Assembly (NCBI RefSeq): GCF_036588685.1
Contig: NC_086374.1
Span: 69,934,457-69,998,456 of the forward strand
Source: Mytilus trossulus
Taxonomy: Eukaryota; Mollusca; Bivalvia; Mytilida; Mytilidae
Reading direction: 5' to 3'
DNA length: 64,000 nucleotides
In this document: positions 34,485-47,756 of the stretch, piece after piece
Numbering within the stretch: position 1 is the stretch's first letter
Layout of the letters: each line of letters begins with the position of its first letter
Translations under genes and position numbers: made by a program
Notes under the pieces: model-generated
The model's database searches: none
Told to the model about the DNA's origin: nothing
The model's input: only the letters and a program-made list of their open reading frames with translations

Positions 34485-34620
34485 TTTAAAACAGAGTCAA
34501 ATTAATTCCAAGGAAACATTCAAACTCATCAGTCAATAACAAACTGACAACGTCATGGAGAAAAAAACACGACAAAAAGACAAACAACAGAAAGCAGAAC
34601 ACAATGTAGAACAAGTTTGA
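34485..34620. repeat. Dispersed mussel repeat module
   Basis: AAACAGAGTCAAATTAATTC, AACTCATCAGTCAATAACAA and ACTGACAACGTCATGGAG parallel 17695-17850. Confidence 0.5.
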
Positions 34621-35129
34621 GCTCTCTACAAAGTTATGGACTGCTTCGCTCTATCCTAATTTAAGGTAATATGTGCATATGGTTGTTGATTTAGTATAAG
34701 AAATGTGGTATTTGTAGATATTCATTCATTGATTTACTTTAAGAGTGTGCCTTATACACCCATGCTTTTAAAAAAAAAGACACGACTTTTGAGGTGTGCC
34801 TCTCTGGAGGTATGCCTAGATTGTCAGAAGTTATAAATTACAGATAATGCATTTTTGTGAACATCGTATATAGGAACATTGTTAAGCAAAGAAAATGGTG
34901 CATATTACAGATTAACAAATCAAATACACCCATATTAATAATTGATATTTCGATATTGAATTTATCTGTGGAATATATGCGTAATAAAATGAAAATGAAT
35001 TAATGACATTTGATCGAAAGTACACATAGTTTATTTTCCGGCATTTGGTGTCTTCTCCTTAGACGAGAGTTTATCTCATTTAATGTGGTCATTTTTATAA
35101 ATATCCTGTTTACAAAACTTTCAATTTAT

Positions 35130-35335
35130 CGAAAAACTAAGGATTTTTATATCCCAGGCATAGAATACCTTAGCCGTATTTGGCCCAATTTTTTGGGAAT
35201 TTTGGATCCTCAATGCTCTTCAAGATAGTACTTGTTTGGTTTTAAAATTATTATTTGAAATGAGCGTCACTGATGAGTCTTATGTATCTACGAAATGCGC
35301 GTCTGGCGTACTAAATTATAAACATGGTACTTTTT
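35130..35335 (+). repeat. Dispersed mussel repeat R7
   Basis: Modules in order: TTGGATCCTCAATGCTCTTC, GAGCGTCACTGATGAGTCTT, ACGAAATGCGCGTCTGGCGT. Related copies sit at 50515-50580 and 50756-50940 inside the foldback element. I recognise this wording as common in mussel DNA. Confidence 0.7.
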
Positions 35336-36000
35336 ATAACTAAATAAGCCAGTAGCTGTTGCTGGATCTCAGCCGCATCATAATACAAACCAATCTGAAT
35401 CTATATGATACGTAATTAAATCAACATACCGTGTATGTCAACTGAAACTAATAACTTGGCGCCGTAATGCGAAGCAAAAATAAACATGCATTGAGCAACA
35501 CGAACCGCATTTAGAAATTATGAGTGAGTTGCAATAACTATAATAAATGATTTTAGACTGAATTTATTTATTTATTTATCAATTTGAATAATCTCAACAA
35601 TTGTACTATAATTGTACATATAGTTCGTTAAAAATTCTGCACTACAATCCCTTCTTCTTGTATCTTTCATATTTATCCACTTTTTGTTGTTATATGTTCC
35701 GATTGAAAATTAATTTATGAAGTATTTCTGATATCTGATTTGATTCACCTATCGAGCCTTTAAAAAATTAAAAAAATAGTTCGCATCGAAAACCAATACT
35801 ATATAAATAAATTTTGTGTTTTTACTGTCTTCTGATTGGTTAAAATTATTAGTTTTATTTTCAATGTTACCAATTTTAATGGCGACACGCCCACTCTGAC
35901 GTTGTGTATTCGTACGCCAACATGTGTGTACGTTGTTATTGTAAAGATAAATAATATAAAAAGTTCTTTAAGCCTTATTTTTGATAGAAATTTATTTATA

Positions 36001-36155
36001 ATGAATGGCAATAATTTATTTTGATTTTATTGAACCATAAAACTAATTTTTGACTCTTCACATTTTACATAATCCGCTTCGCGGATTATTCAATGTGAAG
36101 AGTCAAAAATTAGTTTTATGGTTCAATAAATTCAAAATAAATAATAGCCATTCAT
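36001..36155. repeat. Near-perfect palindrome, arms about 72 bp
   Basis: The left half contains CATAAAACTAATTTTTGACT and the right half its inverse. The axis falls in AATCCGCTTCGCGGATT, a GC-rich tip on AT-rich arms. The transcript would form a long hairpin. The minus- and plus-strand frames at 35799-36024 overlap it and its flank and are not genes. Confidence 0.85.
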
Positions 36156-36164
36156 TAAGTGAAA

Positions 36165-36452
36165 CAGACTGGTGCCTATCCCATGTCAGGAGCCTGTAAT
36201 TCAGTGGTTGTCGTTGTGTTACATATTTGTTTTTTTTGGGTTATTTTTTGTATATAAATAAGGCCGTTAGCTAGTTTTCTCGTTTGAATTGTTTTACATT
36301 GTCATATCGGGGCCTTTTATAGCTGACTATGCGATATGGGCTTTGCTCATTGTTGACGGTCGTATGGTGAACTATAGTTGTTAATATCTGTGTCATTTTG
36401 GTCTCTTGTGGACAGTTGTCTCATTGGCAATCATACCACATCTTCTTTTTTT
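36165..36452 (+). repeat. Dispersed mussel repeat R1 (copy)
   Basis: CCATGTCAGGAGCCTGTAAT, TTTTATAGCTGACTATGCG, CATTGTTGACGGTCGTATGG and GACAGTTGTCTCATTGGCAA appear in the same order as the copy at 22200-22577. Confidence 0.75.
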
Positions 36453-37559
36453 AATTTGTTAGATTGGAAAGCGCTAGTATGTGTTAGTGACTTAAGAAAG
36501 ATACTAATTTACAACAAACAAAGATTAAAAGAACTTGATTTTGTTATTTTAAACTTTTAAAAATAATGAAAGTTTACACATATATTAAATAAAGTCGTTC
36601 ATCAAAACTCAATGAAAGGGAGGTAACACAAAATAAAATTTCTAAATATAATTTTTTGACAGAGAAACTGCTTTTCTTTCTATTATAGCAAAAGCTTCTT
36701 AACATTTAGATAGAAACAGTAAGTATTACATTATTAATTTAAGATTTAGCACACATTTTCATAATGATAAGAACTTTTATGCAAAACTATATGCCAAAAA
36801 AAGATTTTGCGGTTTATTGGAAAGAGGAAAGTGAAAGTGTAAGCTGGCAATGCCGCATGGTGCCAATGAGCAGTATTTCCTACTTGATAATTATGATATT
36901 GGTTATGATTTATTACAAATAAATATTCTGCAGACTCGTGGAGCTATATACCTTAAGATATTCTTTTATTTCCATTCTATGTACATGTATTTTATAGTTC
37001 ATATCAACACATGTGTGAGATGAACCTATATGATTTTGATATAAATTTGATATTTGTATGAATCCATTGAAGATATAGTCTAGGTGGAGGGAAAGTAGAG
37101 TGACAAATCGGGAAAAGTCTCTTATTCAAAGAGTTTAATGGACCGAAATACCTCACGGCTGAAAATTAGCATGAAGATAGAGTAAACATTATACTTTCAT
37201 TTTAGCCCTGTCGTAGAGTTTTCCCACGGTGCATTTTTTTGCATTTAAAATGTGATTTTCTGATTTTTTTCTATTTCATTTTCAAACACGGGAACGCTTA
37301 TAATAAATTCTCGCATGAAGATATCATCTAAAAATTGGTATCAGATGAAAGAGTAATTTATTAGCTTTTATTTGTCACCAAACTTTAATTTCATATGATC
37401 ATATAAATTGAGAGATTTTCAAATGTATATAACATTTTTTTCAATCTTACCGTGTGTCAAAGTATATTACATTTCCTATATACATTTTGAAAAATCTGAA
37501 TAGTCGGAGAGCAGATAATACTTCCCGAACCGTTATCATATTTATTTACGGTGATTGAC

Positions 37560-37786
37560 GTTTGTTACTGCGTGACATGTTTTGTTTTTCGTTTATCATT
37601 TTGACATAAATTAGCCCGTCAGTTTTTTCGTTTGAAAGTTTTTAACATTTGTCATTTAGGGGCTTTTCATAGCTGACTATGCGGTATGATATTTACTCAT
37701 CGTTGAAGGCTACATACGATGACCTACAGTTGTATATTTCAGTGTCATTTGTCTCAATGACACTTGTCAATCATACCACATTGTTT
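37560..37786 (+). repeat. Dispersed mussel repeat R1 (diverged copy)
   Basis: Shares CATAGCTGACTATGCGGTAT and the closing TTGTCAATCATACCACATTG with the other copies. Confidence 0.6.
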
Positions 37787-37794
37787 TTCATACT

Positions 37795-37885
37795 GGTGGT
37801 GGGATTAAACATATTAGCGGGATCCCAACAACCCACCTAACTTTGGACAGTGGTGTTATACAGTACAACATAAGAACGAACTATA
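37795..37885 (-). repeat. R1 5' module, inverted
   Basis: The plus strand reads AACTTTGGACAGTGGTGTTA, TACAGTACAACATAAGAACG, the inverse of the first module of 22200-22577. It forms an inverted arrangement with the copy at 37560-37786. Confidence 0.55.
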
Positions 37886-37895
37886 AAAATCAGAG

Positions 37896-38770
37896 TGATT
37901 ACTATGGAGCACCTCCGACTAGTCGTCTAGACTGACTGAGATAGAGACAGAGGGATTTCTAAAGAATATCTCCGAACAGTCGTCTTGGCAGACAGACACA
38001 GAGTAGTTACTATGGAAACTTCCGACAAGTCGTCGCAGCCAATAGACGAAGAAACAAATAGAGTGATTTCTAAGGCATCTCCCACTCGTCATCGCGGCTG
38101 ACGGACGGAGATGGAACCTCCGAATAGTCGTCGAGGTCCAACCACAGAGAGACAATCAGAGTGATTTCAATGAGACACCTTCGACTAGTCAGTCTTACGG
38201 ACGGAGAGACAAACAAAGTGGTCACTATGGGGCAACTCCAACAGGTCGTCAGACCAACGACGGAGAGACAAACAGTGATTTCTATGGGCATCTCCGACAA
38301 GTGATTAGTACCCATTAATGACGTAGAAACAAGCAAAATGATTTCTTTGAAATACCTCTTACTAGTGTCGGTGCTCACGTACAAGAAAAAAACTGTGTGA
38401 TTACAAGTACTATGGGGAACATCCGGTTAGTCTTTGGCGCAGATGGACGCAGTAAAAAGGTACTGATTACTATAGGGCACTTCCGAATTGTCGTCGGGAA
38501 TACGATCGGAGAGATAGACAGAGTGATTACTATGGGGCACTTCCGAATTGTCGTCTGGTCAGACAGACACAGAGACATCATGACAGCGTGTTTACTATGG
38601 GGCATCTACAACTAGTCGTCGAAAATACGATCGGAGAGAAAGACAGAGTGATTACTATAGGGCATCTCCGACTAGTCCTCGGGCTACGGTCGGAGAGACA
38701 GACAGAGTGATTACTATTTGGCTCCTCCGGCTAGTCGTCGGGTTCCATGGTTGGAGAGACAATACGGTTT
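37896..38770. repeat. Degenerate minisatellite, unit about 61-64 bp
   Basis: The unit begins GTGATTACTATGGGGCA and includes TCCGACTAGTCGTCGG and CGGAGAGACAGACAGA. Repeats of GATTACTAT at 38464, 38524, 38650 and 38710 give a period of about 60-64 bp; roughly 14 copies, most diverged in the left half. Open frames on both strands come from the repeat. Confidence 0.8.
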
Positions 38771-39075
38771 ATCAATGGCATTGGTGTTAAAAAAAAATTT
38801 AGTATTGGTTACAAAAAGATTTTCATGAATATTACGCAAGAAGTCGTACTAAACGAGTTACGGTCATTTTTTGGCGAATCACAAATAAGGATAATTATCA
38901 TTTATTATTTATAATACTATTCGAAGAATAAAAGGTAGTCTTTTAACAAGTACAAGTGTTTTTCTTAGTTCAAGTGTAATAATTACTTGTACTAATTTAG
39001 GACATTTGTAATCGATCGGTCAAAGAAACAATAGCACCATTATATTTAGTCATTTATGCAGTACGTTCTTCCTCT
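38771..39075. other. Short intergenic spacer before the foldback element
   Basis: AT-rich; no feature seen up to the target-site copy at 39076-39084. Confidence 0.4.
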
Positions 39076-39084
39076 TTGTTCAGG
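39076..39084 (+). repeat. Target-site duplication, left copy (TTGTTCAGG)
   Basis: This perfect 9-bp direct repeat directly abuts the left terminus ACCAGGCAGAAGCTAGCG. The matching copy is at 58161-58169. Confidence 0.85.
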
Positions 39085-39453
39085 ACCAGGCAGAAGCTAG
39101 CGAACAATAGCTAGCGAACAATAAGCCAGCGAACAATAAGGCGATATATCGAGAAACCAAAAAACAGAATAAGACAACAACGGCCGTTAAATAAAAAAGT
39201 ATTCAAAAAGGCAGAAAATCAGTTAAAATATAGCAATTTTAACTCAATTTTGAAATGGTTTTTATCCAATCCATTGATTTAACAAGTCGCATTACTTTTT
39301 AGGCTAATATTCAGTACCACAATTACTCTTCATTTATCAACGGATTATTTGTAGGTGTAGGGCCACCAATGCACCCACTTCAATTTAGAACGTATGTAAA
39401 AGTAGTCCTACCCTGTAAATTATAGCACCTTTTATGTCATTGTTTAATTTAGA
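39085..39453. repeat. Foldback left terminal segment
   Basis: Non-tandem end of the left arm. It opens with three near-repeats of AGCTAGCGAACAATA, then GGCGATATATCGAGAAACCA and ACAACGGCCGTTAAATAAAA, and ends where the 178-bp units start. Its inverse forms 57798-58160 with only scattered differences. Confidence 0.9.
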
Positions 39454-42400
39454 GCTCAAAATTTGAAAAAAATGTCAAAAAATTAGGGGGGTCGGCCTAT
39501 TCCAGGGCTTCTAGAGAAAAATAATGAGGGGTGTCACGGGGAATGACTATATAGGTCTTGTAGAGGAGAAACAGGCACTTCTTTTGCGCTAGGTATCGAA
39601 GGGCGCTATGTTCAAAAATCTGAAACTAGGGCTCAAAATTTGAAAAAAATGTCAAAAAATTAGGGGGGTCGGCCTATTCTAGGACTTCTAGAGAAAAATA
39701 ATGAGGGGTGTCACGGGGTATGACTATATAGGTCTTGAAGAGGAGAAACAGGCGCTTCTTTTGCGCAAGGTATCGAAGGGCGCTATGCTCAAAAATCTGA
39801 AACTAGAGCTCAAAATTCGAAAAAAATGTCCAAAAAATGGGGGTAGGGTTGGCCTATTCCAGGAGTTCTAGAGAAAAATAATGGGGGGTGTCACGGGATA
39901 TGACTATATAGGTCTTGTAGAGGAGAAACAGGCACTTCTCTTGCGCTAGGTATCGAAAGGCGTTATGTTAAAAAATCTGAAACTAGGGCTCAAAATTTGA
40001 AAAAAATGTCAAAAAATTAGGGGGGTCGGCCTATTCTAGGACTTCTAGAGAAAAATAATGAGGGGTGTCACGGGGTATGACTATATAGGTCTTGAAGAGG
40101 AGAAACAGCCGCTTCTTTTGCGCTAGGTATCGAAGGGCGCTATGTTCAAAAATCTGAAACTAGAGCTCAAAATTCGAAAACATTGTCCAAAAGATGGGGG
40201 TAGGGTTGGCCTATTCCAGGAGTTCTAGAGAAAAATAATGGGGGGTGTCACGGGATATGACTATAAAAGTCTTGTAGAAGAGAAACAGGCGCTTCTTTTG
40301 CGCTAGGTATCGAAGGGCGCTATGTTCAAAAATCTGAAACTAGGGCTCAAAATTTGAAAAAAATGTCAAAAAATTAGGGGGGTCGGCCTATTCTAGGACT
40401 TCTAGAGAAAAATAATGAGGGGTGTCACGGGGTATAACTATAAAGGTCTTGAAGAGGAGAAACAGGCGCTTCTTTTGCGCTAGGTATCGAAGGGCGCTAT
40501 GTTCAAAAATCTGAAACTAGAGCTCAAAATTCGAAAAAAATTGTCCAAAAAATTGGGGTAGTGGTCTATTCCAGGAGTTCTAGAGAAAAAAAATGGGGGG
40601 TGTCACGGGGTATGACTATATAGGTCTTGAAGAGGAGAAACAGGCGCTTCTTTTGCGCTAGGTATCGAAGGGCGCTATGTTCAAAAATCTGAAACTAGGG
40701 CTCAAAATTTGAAAAAAATGTCAAAAAATTAGGGGGGTCGGCCTATTCTAGGACTTCTAGAGAAAAATAATGAGGGGTGTCACGGGTCATGACTATATAG
40801 GTCTTGAAGAGGAGAAACAGGCGCTTCTTTTGCGCTAGGTATCGAAGGGCGCTATGTTCAAAAATCTGAAACTAGAGCTCAAAATTCGAAAACATTGTCC
40901 AAAAGATGGGGGTAGGGTTGGCCTATTCCAGGAGTTCTAGAGAAAAAAAATGGGGGGTGTCACGGGGTATGACTATATAAGTCTTGTAGAAGAGAAACAG
41001 GCGCTTCTTTTGCGCTAGGTATCGAAGGGCGCTATGTTCAAAAATCTGAAACTAGGGCTCAAAATTTGAAAAAAATGTCAAAAAATTAGGGGGGTCGGCC
41101 TATTCTAGGACTTCTAGAGAAAAATAATGAGGGGTTTCACGGGGTATGACTATATAGGTCTTGAAGAGGAGAAACATGCGCTTCTTTTGCGCAAGGTATC
41201 GAAGGGCGCTATGTTCAAAAATCTGAAACTATAGCTCAAAATTCGAAAAAATTGTCCAAAAAATTGGGGTAGTGGTCTATTCCTGGAGTTCTAGAGAAAA
41301 AAAATGGGGGGTGTCACGGGGTATGACTATATAGGTCTTGAAGAAGAGAAACAGGCGCTTCTTTTGCGCTAGGTATCGAAGGGCGCTATGTTCAAAAATC
41401 TGAAACTAGGGCTCAAAATTTGAAAAAAATGTCAAAAAATTAGGGGGGTCGGCCTATTCTAGGACTTCTAGAGAAAAATAATGAGGGGTGTCACGGGGTA
41501 TGACTATATAGGTCTTGAAGAAGAGAAACAGGCGCTTCTTTTGCGCTAGGTATCGAAGGGCGCTATGTTCAAAAATCTGAAACTAGAGCTCAAAATTCGA
41601 AAACATTGTCCAAAAGATGGGGGTAGGGTTGGCCTATTCCAGGAGTTCTATAGAAAAATAATGGGGGTGTCAAGGGATATGACTATATAAGTCTTGTAGA
41701 AGAGAAACAGGCGCTTCTTTTGCGCTAGGTATCGAAGGGCGCTATGTTCAAAAATCTGAAACTAGAGCTCAAAATTCGAAAAAATTGTCCAAAAAAATGG
41801 TGGTAGTGGTCTATTCCTGGAGTTCTAGAGAAAACAAATGGGGGGTGTCACGGGGTATGACTATATAGGTCTTGAAGAAGAGAAACAGGCGCTTCTTTTG
41901 CGCTAGGTATCGAAGGGCGCTATGTTCAAAAATCTGAAACTAGGGCTCAAAATTTGAAAAAAATGTCAAAAAATTAGGGGGGTCGGCCTATTCTAGGACT
42001 TCTAGAGAAAAATAATGAGGGGTTTCACGGGGTATGACTATATAGGTCTTGAAGAGAAACAGGCGCTTCTTTTGCGCAAGGTATCGAAGGGCGCTATGTT
42101 AAAAAATCTGAAACTAGAGCTCAAAATTCGAAAAAAATGTCCAAAAAATGGGGGTAGGGTTGGCCTATTCCAGGAGTTCTAGAGAAAAATAATGGGGGGT
42201 GTCACGGGATATTACTATATAGGTCTTGTAGAGGAGAAACAGGCGCTTCTCTTGTGCTAGGTATCGAAAGGCGTTATGTTCAAAAATCTGAAACTAGGGA
42301 TCAAAATTTGAAAAAAATGTCAAAAAAACGGGGGTAGGGTCAGCCTATTCCTGGAGTTCTAAAGAAAAATAATGAGGGGTGTCACGGGGTATGACTATAT

Positions 42401-45246
42401 AAGTATTGTAGAGGAGAAACAGGCGCTTCTTTGGCGCTAGGTATCGAAGGGCGCTATGTTCAAAAATCTGAAACTAGGCCTCATAATTTGAAAAAAATGT
42501 CAAAAAATTAGGGGGGTCGGCCTATTCCTGGGCTTCTAGAGAAAAATAATGAGGGGTGTCACGTGGAATGACTATATAGGTCTCGTAGAGGAGAAACAGG
42601 CGCTCCTTTTGCGCTAGGTATCAAAGGGGGCTATGTTCAAAAATCTGAAACTAGAGCTCAAAATTTGAAAAAAATGTCAAAAAATTAGGGGGGTCGGCCT
42701 ATTCTAGGACTTCTAGAGAAAAATAATGAGGGGTGTCACGGGGTATGACTATATAGGTCTTGAAGAGGAGAAACAGGCGCTTCTTTTGCGCAAGGTATCG
42801 AAGGGCGCTATGCTAAAAAATCTGAAACTAGAGCTCAAAATTCGAAAAAAATGTCCAAAAAATTAGGGGGGTTGGCCTATTCTAGGACTTCTAGAGAAAA
42901 ATAATGAAGGGTGTCACGGGGTATGACTATATAGGTCTTGTAGAGGAGAAACAGGCGCTTCTTTTGCGCTAGGTATCGAAGGGCGCTATGTTCAAAAATC
43001 TGAAACTAGGGCTCAAAATTTGAAAAAAATGTCAAAAAATTAGGGGGGTCGGCCTATTCTAGGACTTCTAGAGAAAAATAATGAGGGGTGTCACGGGGTA
43101 TGACTATATAGGTCTTGAAGAGGAGAAACAGGCGCTTCTTTTGCGCAAGGTATCGAAGGGCGCTATGCTAAAAAATCTGAAACTAGAGCTCAAAATTCGA
43201 AAAAAATGTCCAAAAAATTAGGGGGGTCGGCCTATTCTAGGACTTCTAGAGAAAAATAATGAGGGGTGTCACGGGGTATGACTATATAGGTCTTGAAGAG
43301 GAGAAATAGCCGCTTCTTTTGCGCTAGGTATCGAAGGGCTCTATGTTCAAAAATCTGAAACTAGAGCTCAAAATTCGAAAACATTGTCCAAAAGATGGGG
43401 GTAGGGTTGGCCTATTCCTGGAGTTCTAGAGAAAAATAATGGGGGGTGTCACGGGATATGACTATATAAGTCTTGTAGAAGAGAAACAGGCGCTTCTTTT
43501 GCGCTAGGTATCGAAGGGCGCTATGTTCAAAAATCTGAAACTAGGGCTCAAAATTTGAAAAAAATGTCAAAAAATTAGGGGGGTCGGCCTATTCTAGGAC
43601 TTCTAGAGAAAAATAATGAGGGGTGTCACGGGGTATGACTATAAAGGTCTTGAAGAGGAGAAACAGGCACTTCTTTTGCGCTAGGTATCGGAGGGCGCTA
43701 TGTTCAAAAATCTGAAACTAGAGCTCAAAATTCGAAAACATTGTCCAAAAGATGGGGGTAGGGTTGGCCTATTCCAGGAGTTCTAGAGAAAAATAATGGG
43801 GGGTGTCACGGGATATGACTATATAAGTCTTGTAGAAGAGAAACAGGCGCTTCTTTTGCGCTAGGTATCGAAGGGCGCTATGTTCAAAAATCTGAAACTA
43901 GAGCTCAAAATTCGAAAAAATTGTCCAAAAAATGGTGGTAGTGGTCTATTCCTGGAGTTCTAGAGAAAAAAAATGGGGGGTGTCACGGGGTATGACTATA
44001 TAGGTCTTGAAGAGGAGAAACAGGTGCTTCTTTTGCGCAAGGTATCGAAGGGCGCTATGTTCAAAAATCTGAAACTAGGGCTCAAAATTTGAAAAAAATG
44101 TCAAAAAATTAGGGGGGTCGGCCTATTCTAGGACTTCTAGAGAAAAATAATGAGGGGTGTCACGGGGTATGACTATATAGGTCTTGAAGAGGAGAAACAG
44201 GCGCTTCTTTTGCGCTAGGTATCGAAGGGCGCTATGTTCAAAAATCTGAAACTGGGGCTCAAAATTTGAAAAAAATGTCAAAAAATTAGGGGGTCGGCCT
44301 ATTCTAGGACTTCTAGAGAAAAATAATGAGGGGTATCACGGGGTATGACTATATAGGTCTTGAAGAGGAGAATTAGGCGCTTCTTTTGCGCAAGGTATCG
44401 AAGGGCGCTATGTTCAAAAATCTGAAACTAGAGCTCAAAATTCGAAAAAATTGTCCAAAAAATGGTGGTAGTGGTCTATTCCTGGAGTTCTAGAGAAAAA
44501 AAAATGGGGGGTGTAACGGGGTATGACTATATAGGTCTTGAAGAGGAGAAACAGGCGCTTCTTTTGCGCTAGGTATCGAAGGGCGCTATGTTCAAAAATC
44601 TGAAACTAGGCCTCATAATTTGAAAAAAATGTCAAAAAATTAGGGGGGTCGGCCTATTCCAGGGCTTCTAGAGAAAAATAATGAGCGGTGTCACGGGGAA
44701 TGACTATATAGGTCTTGTAGAGGAGAAACAGGCGCTTCTTTTGCGCTAGGTATCGAAGGGCGCTATGTTCAAAAATCTGAAACTAGGGCTCAAAATTTGA
44801 AAAAAATGTCAAAAAATTAGGGGGGTCGGCCTATTCTAGGACTTCTAGAGAAAAATAATGAGGGGTGTCACGAGGTATTACTATATAGGTCTTGTAGAGG
44901 AGAAACATGCGCATCTTTTACGCTAGTTATCGAAGGGCGCTATGTTCAAAAATCTGAAACTAGAGCTCAAAATTCGAAAAAATTGTCCAAAAAATGGGGG
45001 TAGGGTCGGCCTATTCCAGGAGTTCTAGAGAAAAATAATGGGGGGTGTCACGGGATATGACTTATAGGTCTTGAAAAGGAGAAACGGGCGCTTCTTTTGC
45101 GCTAGGTATCGAAGGGCGCTATGTTCAAAAATCTGAAACTAGAGCTCAAAATTCGAAACATTTGTCCAAAAAATGGGGGTAGAGTCGGTCTATTCCAGGA
45201 GTTTTAGAGAAAAATAATGAGGAATGTCACGGGGAATGACTATATA
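39454..45246 (+). repeat. Left array: ~32 copies of a ~178-bp unit
   Basis: Unit starts (GCTCAAAAT) fall at 39454, 39631, 39808, 39988 and so on, spacing 177-180 bp. Each unit contains CGGCCTATTC, TCTAGAGAAAAATAATG, GTGTCACGGG, ATGACTATATAGGTCTTG, AGAAACAGGCGCTTCTTTTG and GTATCGAAGGGCGCTATG. At least two main subtypes occur: A (GGGCTCAAAATTTG with AATTAGGGGGGTCGG) and B (GAGCTCAAAATTCG with GGGGGTAGGGTTGG). They largely alternate, giving a ~356-bp higher-order period. A rarer subtype reads GGCCTCATAATTTG. No coding frame survives across units. Confidence 0.95.
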
Positions 45247-45385
45247 TTTCTCAAATTTTTATAAACTATGTTTCAATATTATTTTAAATATATTTTATCT
45301 TATTCCATCAAAAATAAAAGGCTGATTATCCAATTTTTAAAAAATCAATATTTTGCAATACTTTTTTCCATGTGTATATATAAAA
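45241..45385 (-). repeat. Tc1-type terminal repeat, orphan copy
   Basis: Read on the minus strand it gives CACATGGAAAAAAGTATTGC followed by AAAATATTGATTTTTT, about 80% identical to 48944-49085. It sits directly against the left array and has lost its element body. Confidence 0.7.
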
Positions 45386-45655
45386 AAAGAAACATTACTT
45401 TTTTAGTAAAATATATTTAATATATTAGTTTGTAATATTTTCACGATTAAAACTAATGACCTGAATAATTTATTCATGATCATTTAGGTTTTTTTTTAAA
45501 TTCGAAGATAACTTAACGCCATTTTCCGATTTCAAACAAATACGCATTTTTTTCAACCATTTACCTTTTATAGAGATGGAACTGAGTTTTCCTTTTGATC
45601 ATTAAATGTATCGAGCACTATTCAATGTCTCTAGAATGACTTTGAAAGGCGCTAA

Positions 45656-46425
45656 AGACTCGTCTTAGAGATACTGGTACAACATTTTAACGTCCCCGAG
45701 GTTGCAACTCACGTGAAACGAGGTTGTGTGAAGATTGGCAAATCCGCATTATTCATCTCCATAATCGATTTGGAGAAACTCATGGAAGAAACAAAAATAG
45801 GCTATATGCGCAAACAGTTTGTAACCGACTTTATTTTAGGCAGTCTAAGAGCTCGTCGTTCGTTGAAGTGACCTATCCTTACGCAGAATCGAAGGATGTT
45901 GCGAGTTAAATAAGGGCGGTTCGGATTGGATGACATAGACTAACATGGAGACAAATCCTTTTTACCGCTGAATCGAAATTCAACTTGACATTTATCGACG
46001 GCAGAGACATGGTCTGCCGCAGGTGCAAGGCATGCTTTTTGATGCGTGCGTACAGGAAACAAATTGGCTTTAGGGTGGCGAATTAATGGTATGAGATGGA
46101 TAACCTACCAGGAACGCCCCGATCTGACAATTAGTGAATGAAACCTAAATGCAAAAAGGTATAGGAACGAAATTCTGGCTCCACTAGTTCTCCCGTTTCT
46201 CCGAAGGCATCGTTAAACTACATTTTTAACAGAAAACGCCCGTTGTAAACACATTTTAATAAGTTTTGGAGAATAATCGCATTCGAGTGTTGCCGTGGCC
46301 AGTAATGTCTTCAGATTATCGCCAATGGGACATCTTTTGGGACGAACTTGGACGACTCACCAAAAAGAGCCCAAATCCATCGGAAACGGTCATCCAACTT
46401 GAATAACACTTTTCAGGGAAAATAA
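45656..46425 (+). pseudogene. Decayed Tc1-like transposase (copy 1)
   Basis: The plus strand translates in broken frames to Tc1 landmarks: RPRGCNSRE (linker after the DNA-binding region), IRIIHLHNRFGETHG, QTVCNRLYF, a block resembling LFTAESKFNLTFIDGRDMVC (second-domain DE-box area) and RYRNEILAPLVLPFL. It ends with PWPVMSSDYRQWDIFWDELG, matching the family WP--SPD-NPIEH-WDELGR motif. Several in-frame stops and the altered DE region show it is dead. The N-terminal helix-turn-helix is missing. Confidence 0.75.
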
Positions 46426-46429
46426 CAAC

Positions 46430-47750
46430 AGAAAGGGTCATTGATAAAAAGGGACGATCAAGTGTAGTTTCTTCAGATACTGGAACATGAATGACCACAA
46501 TATCACCATCATGAAAGCTCTGAGGGCCATTTCGGATGCTGTAATGAAATGTTGGTTCATTCAAAAGCACGTATGAAACGGATATAAAATGGATGCAAAT
46601 AGAATATGAAGCAGCAATAAAAGAACATGAGAAAAAATAATGAACAAGCTGGACAAGTATGACCACAAATTCCAACATGCAGAACCATTGATTTGTTAAC
46701 TTCACGAAAATAAAACGACAGCTGAGATCCAGGTGATGAATGTTTGGTAAGCAAAACAAGAAGAACAAGAAAGAGAAATTGAATAGATTCACGGAGTGAG
46801 ATGTGTTGAGACAAACTAGAATAGATATCGAAACCTTAAAAATTTAGGGTAATACGTTGCATCATACTCATACCTCTCGTAAATACCACACACATGGCGT
46901 TTACTATGTGCCGCACTCAATGTAATGTCACGTCACTTTGACATCTTTCTATGAATAATACGTCTCTCACATAGTTAAGAAGTCCTTTATTTCTATTTTA
47001 AGAAAGGAAAAGTAATACAAAGCTTAAAGCCATTTGTTCAGGAAAAGAACGAGCACTTACAAGACTTTAGAAGAATTTTAGATACATAACTAGATAGTTT
47101 CGATATAAAAAATTGAGGAATTTTTAGATTCATACTCACAAAAAAGTGATATTTATGTAGGTCATCATGATAAAATTGCAGAAGATTGCTGGTATAAAAA
47201 GGTGGTGGAAGAGATTTAGCAAACAAATCAGTAAATGTTCGTTCAGATTAAGAAATTCGTTAAATTAGATTTTTTTTATTCAATCCTCACAATCATCTAG
47301 TTATAACTTACCCGTCAATACTATCGTTTTTTGAGGTAGCCATGTTACTACCTCTAATACACAAATACATATCATAATTTCACCTACAGACAATGTCTAC
47401 CCGCAAGTCACTCCTCTCAATAGCACCGGCACGCCAATTAAATTGATGCACGTCGACATCTCTTGTTTAATAGAATGCAGCATATATTCATAGTAGTTAC
47501 ACTGATTTATCAGAGAAAACCGCTGAATCATTGGTTACTACTAGTAACCTTTACATTCACATAACCTCTACAGTCCTTGAGAATCAACAAGAATATAGAC
47601 CTTCTAGAGATGTTAGTTTAAGCATAGTTATTTTAAGTGTATTTGGAAACAAGTTATTATGAGTTAAATTAATCATACCCCTTTCTACTTTTATTGTGCG
47701 AGTGCTGCCTTGTAGCGCCATTAGCCTGCTTTTTTTGGAAGCTAACAAGT
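46430..47750. other. Foldback core, unassigned stretch
   Basis: No clear gene. The 158-codon minus-strand frame at 46316-46792 runs antisense across the Tc1 C-terminus at its end and has no recognised domain. 47250-47560 is plain AT-rich DNA. Confidence 0.4.
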
Positions 47751-47756
47751 TGTCTT

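Noticed and set aside
37919..38615. Frames of 72-104 codons on both strands
   Set aside because: They are products of the degenerate ~61-bp minisatellite.
46316..46792. 158-codon minus-strand frame in the foldback core
   Set aside because: Its 3' part is antisense to a recognisable Tc1 relic and no domain is visible in the rest.
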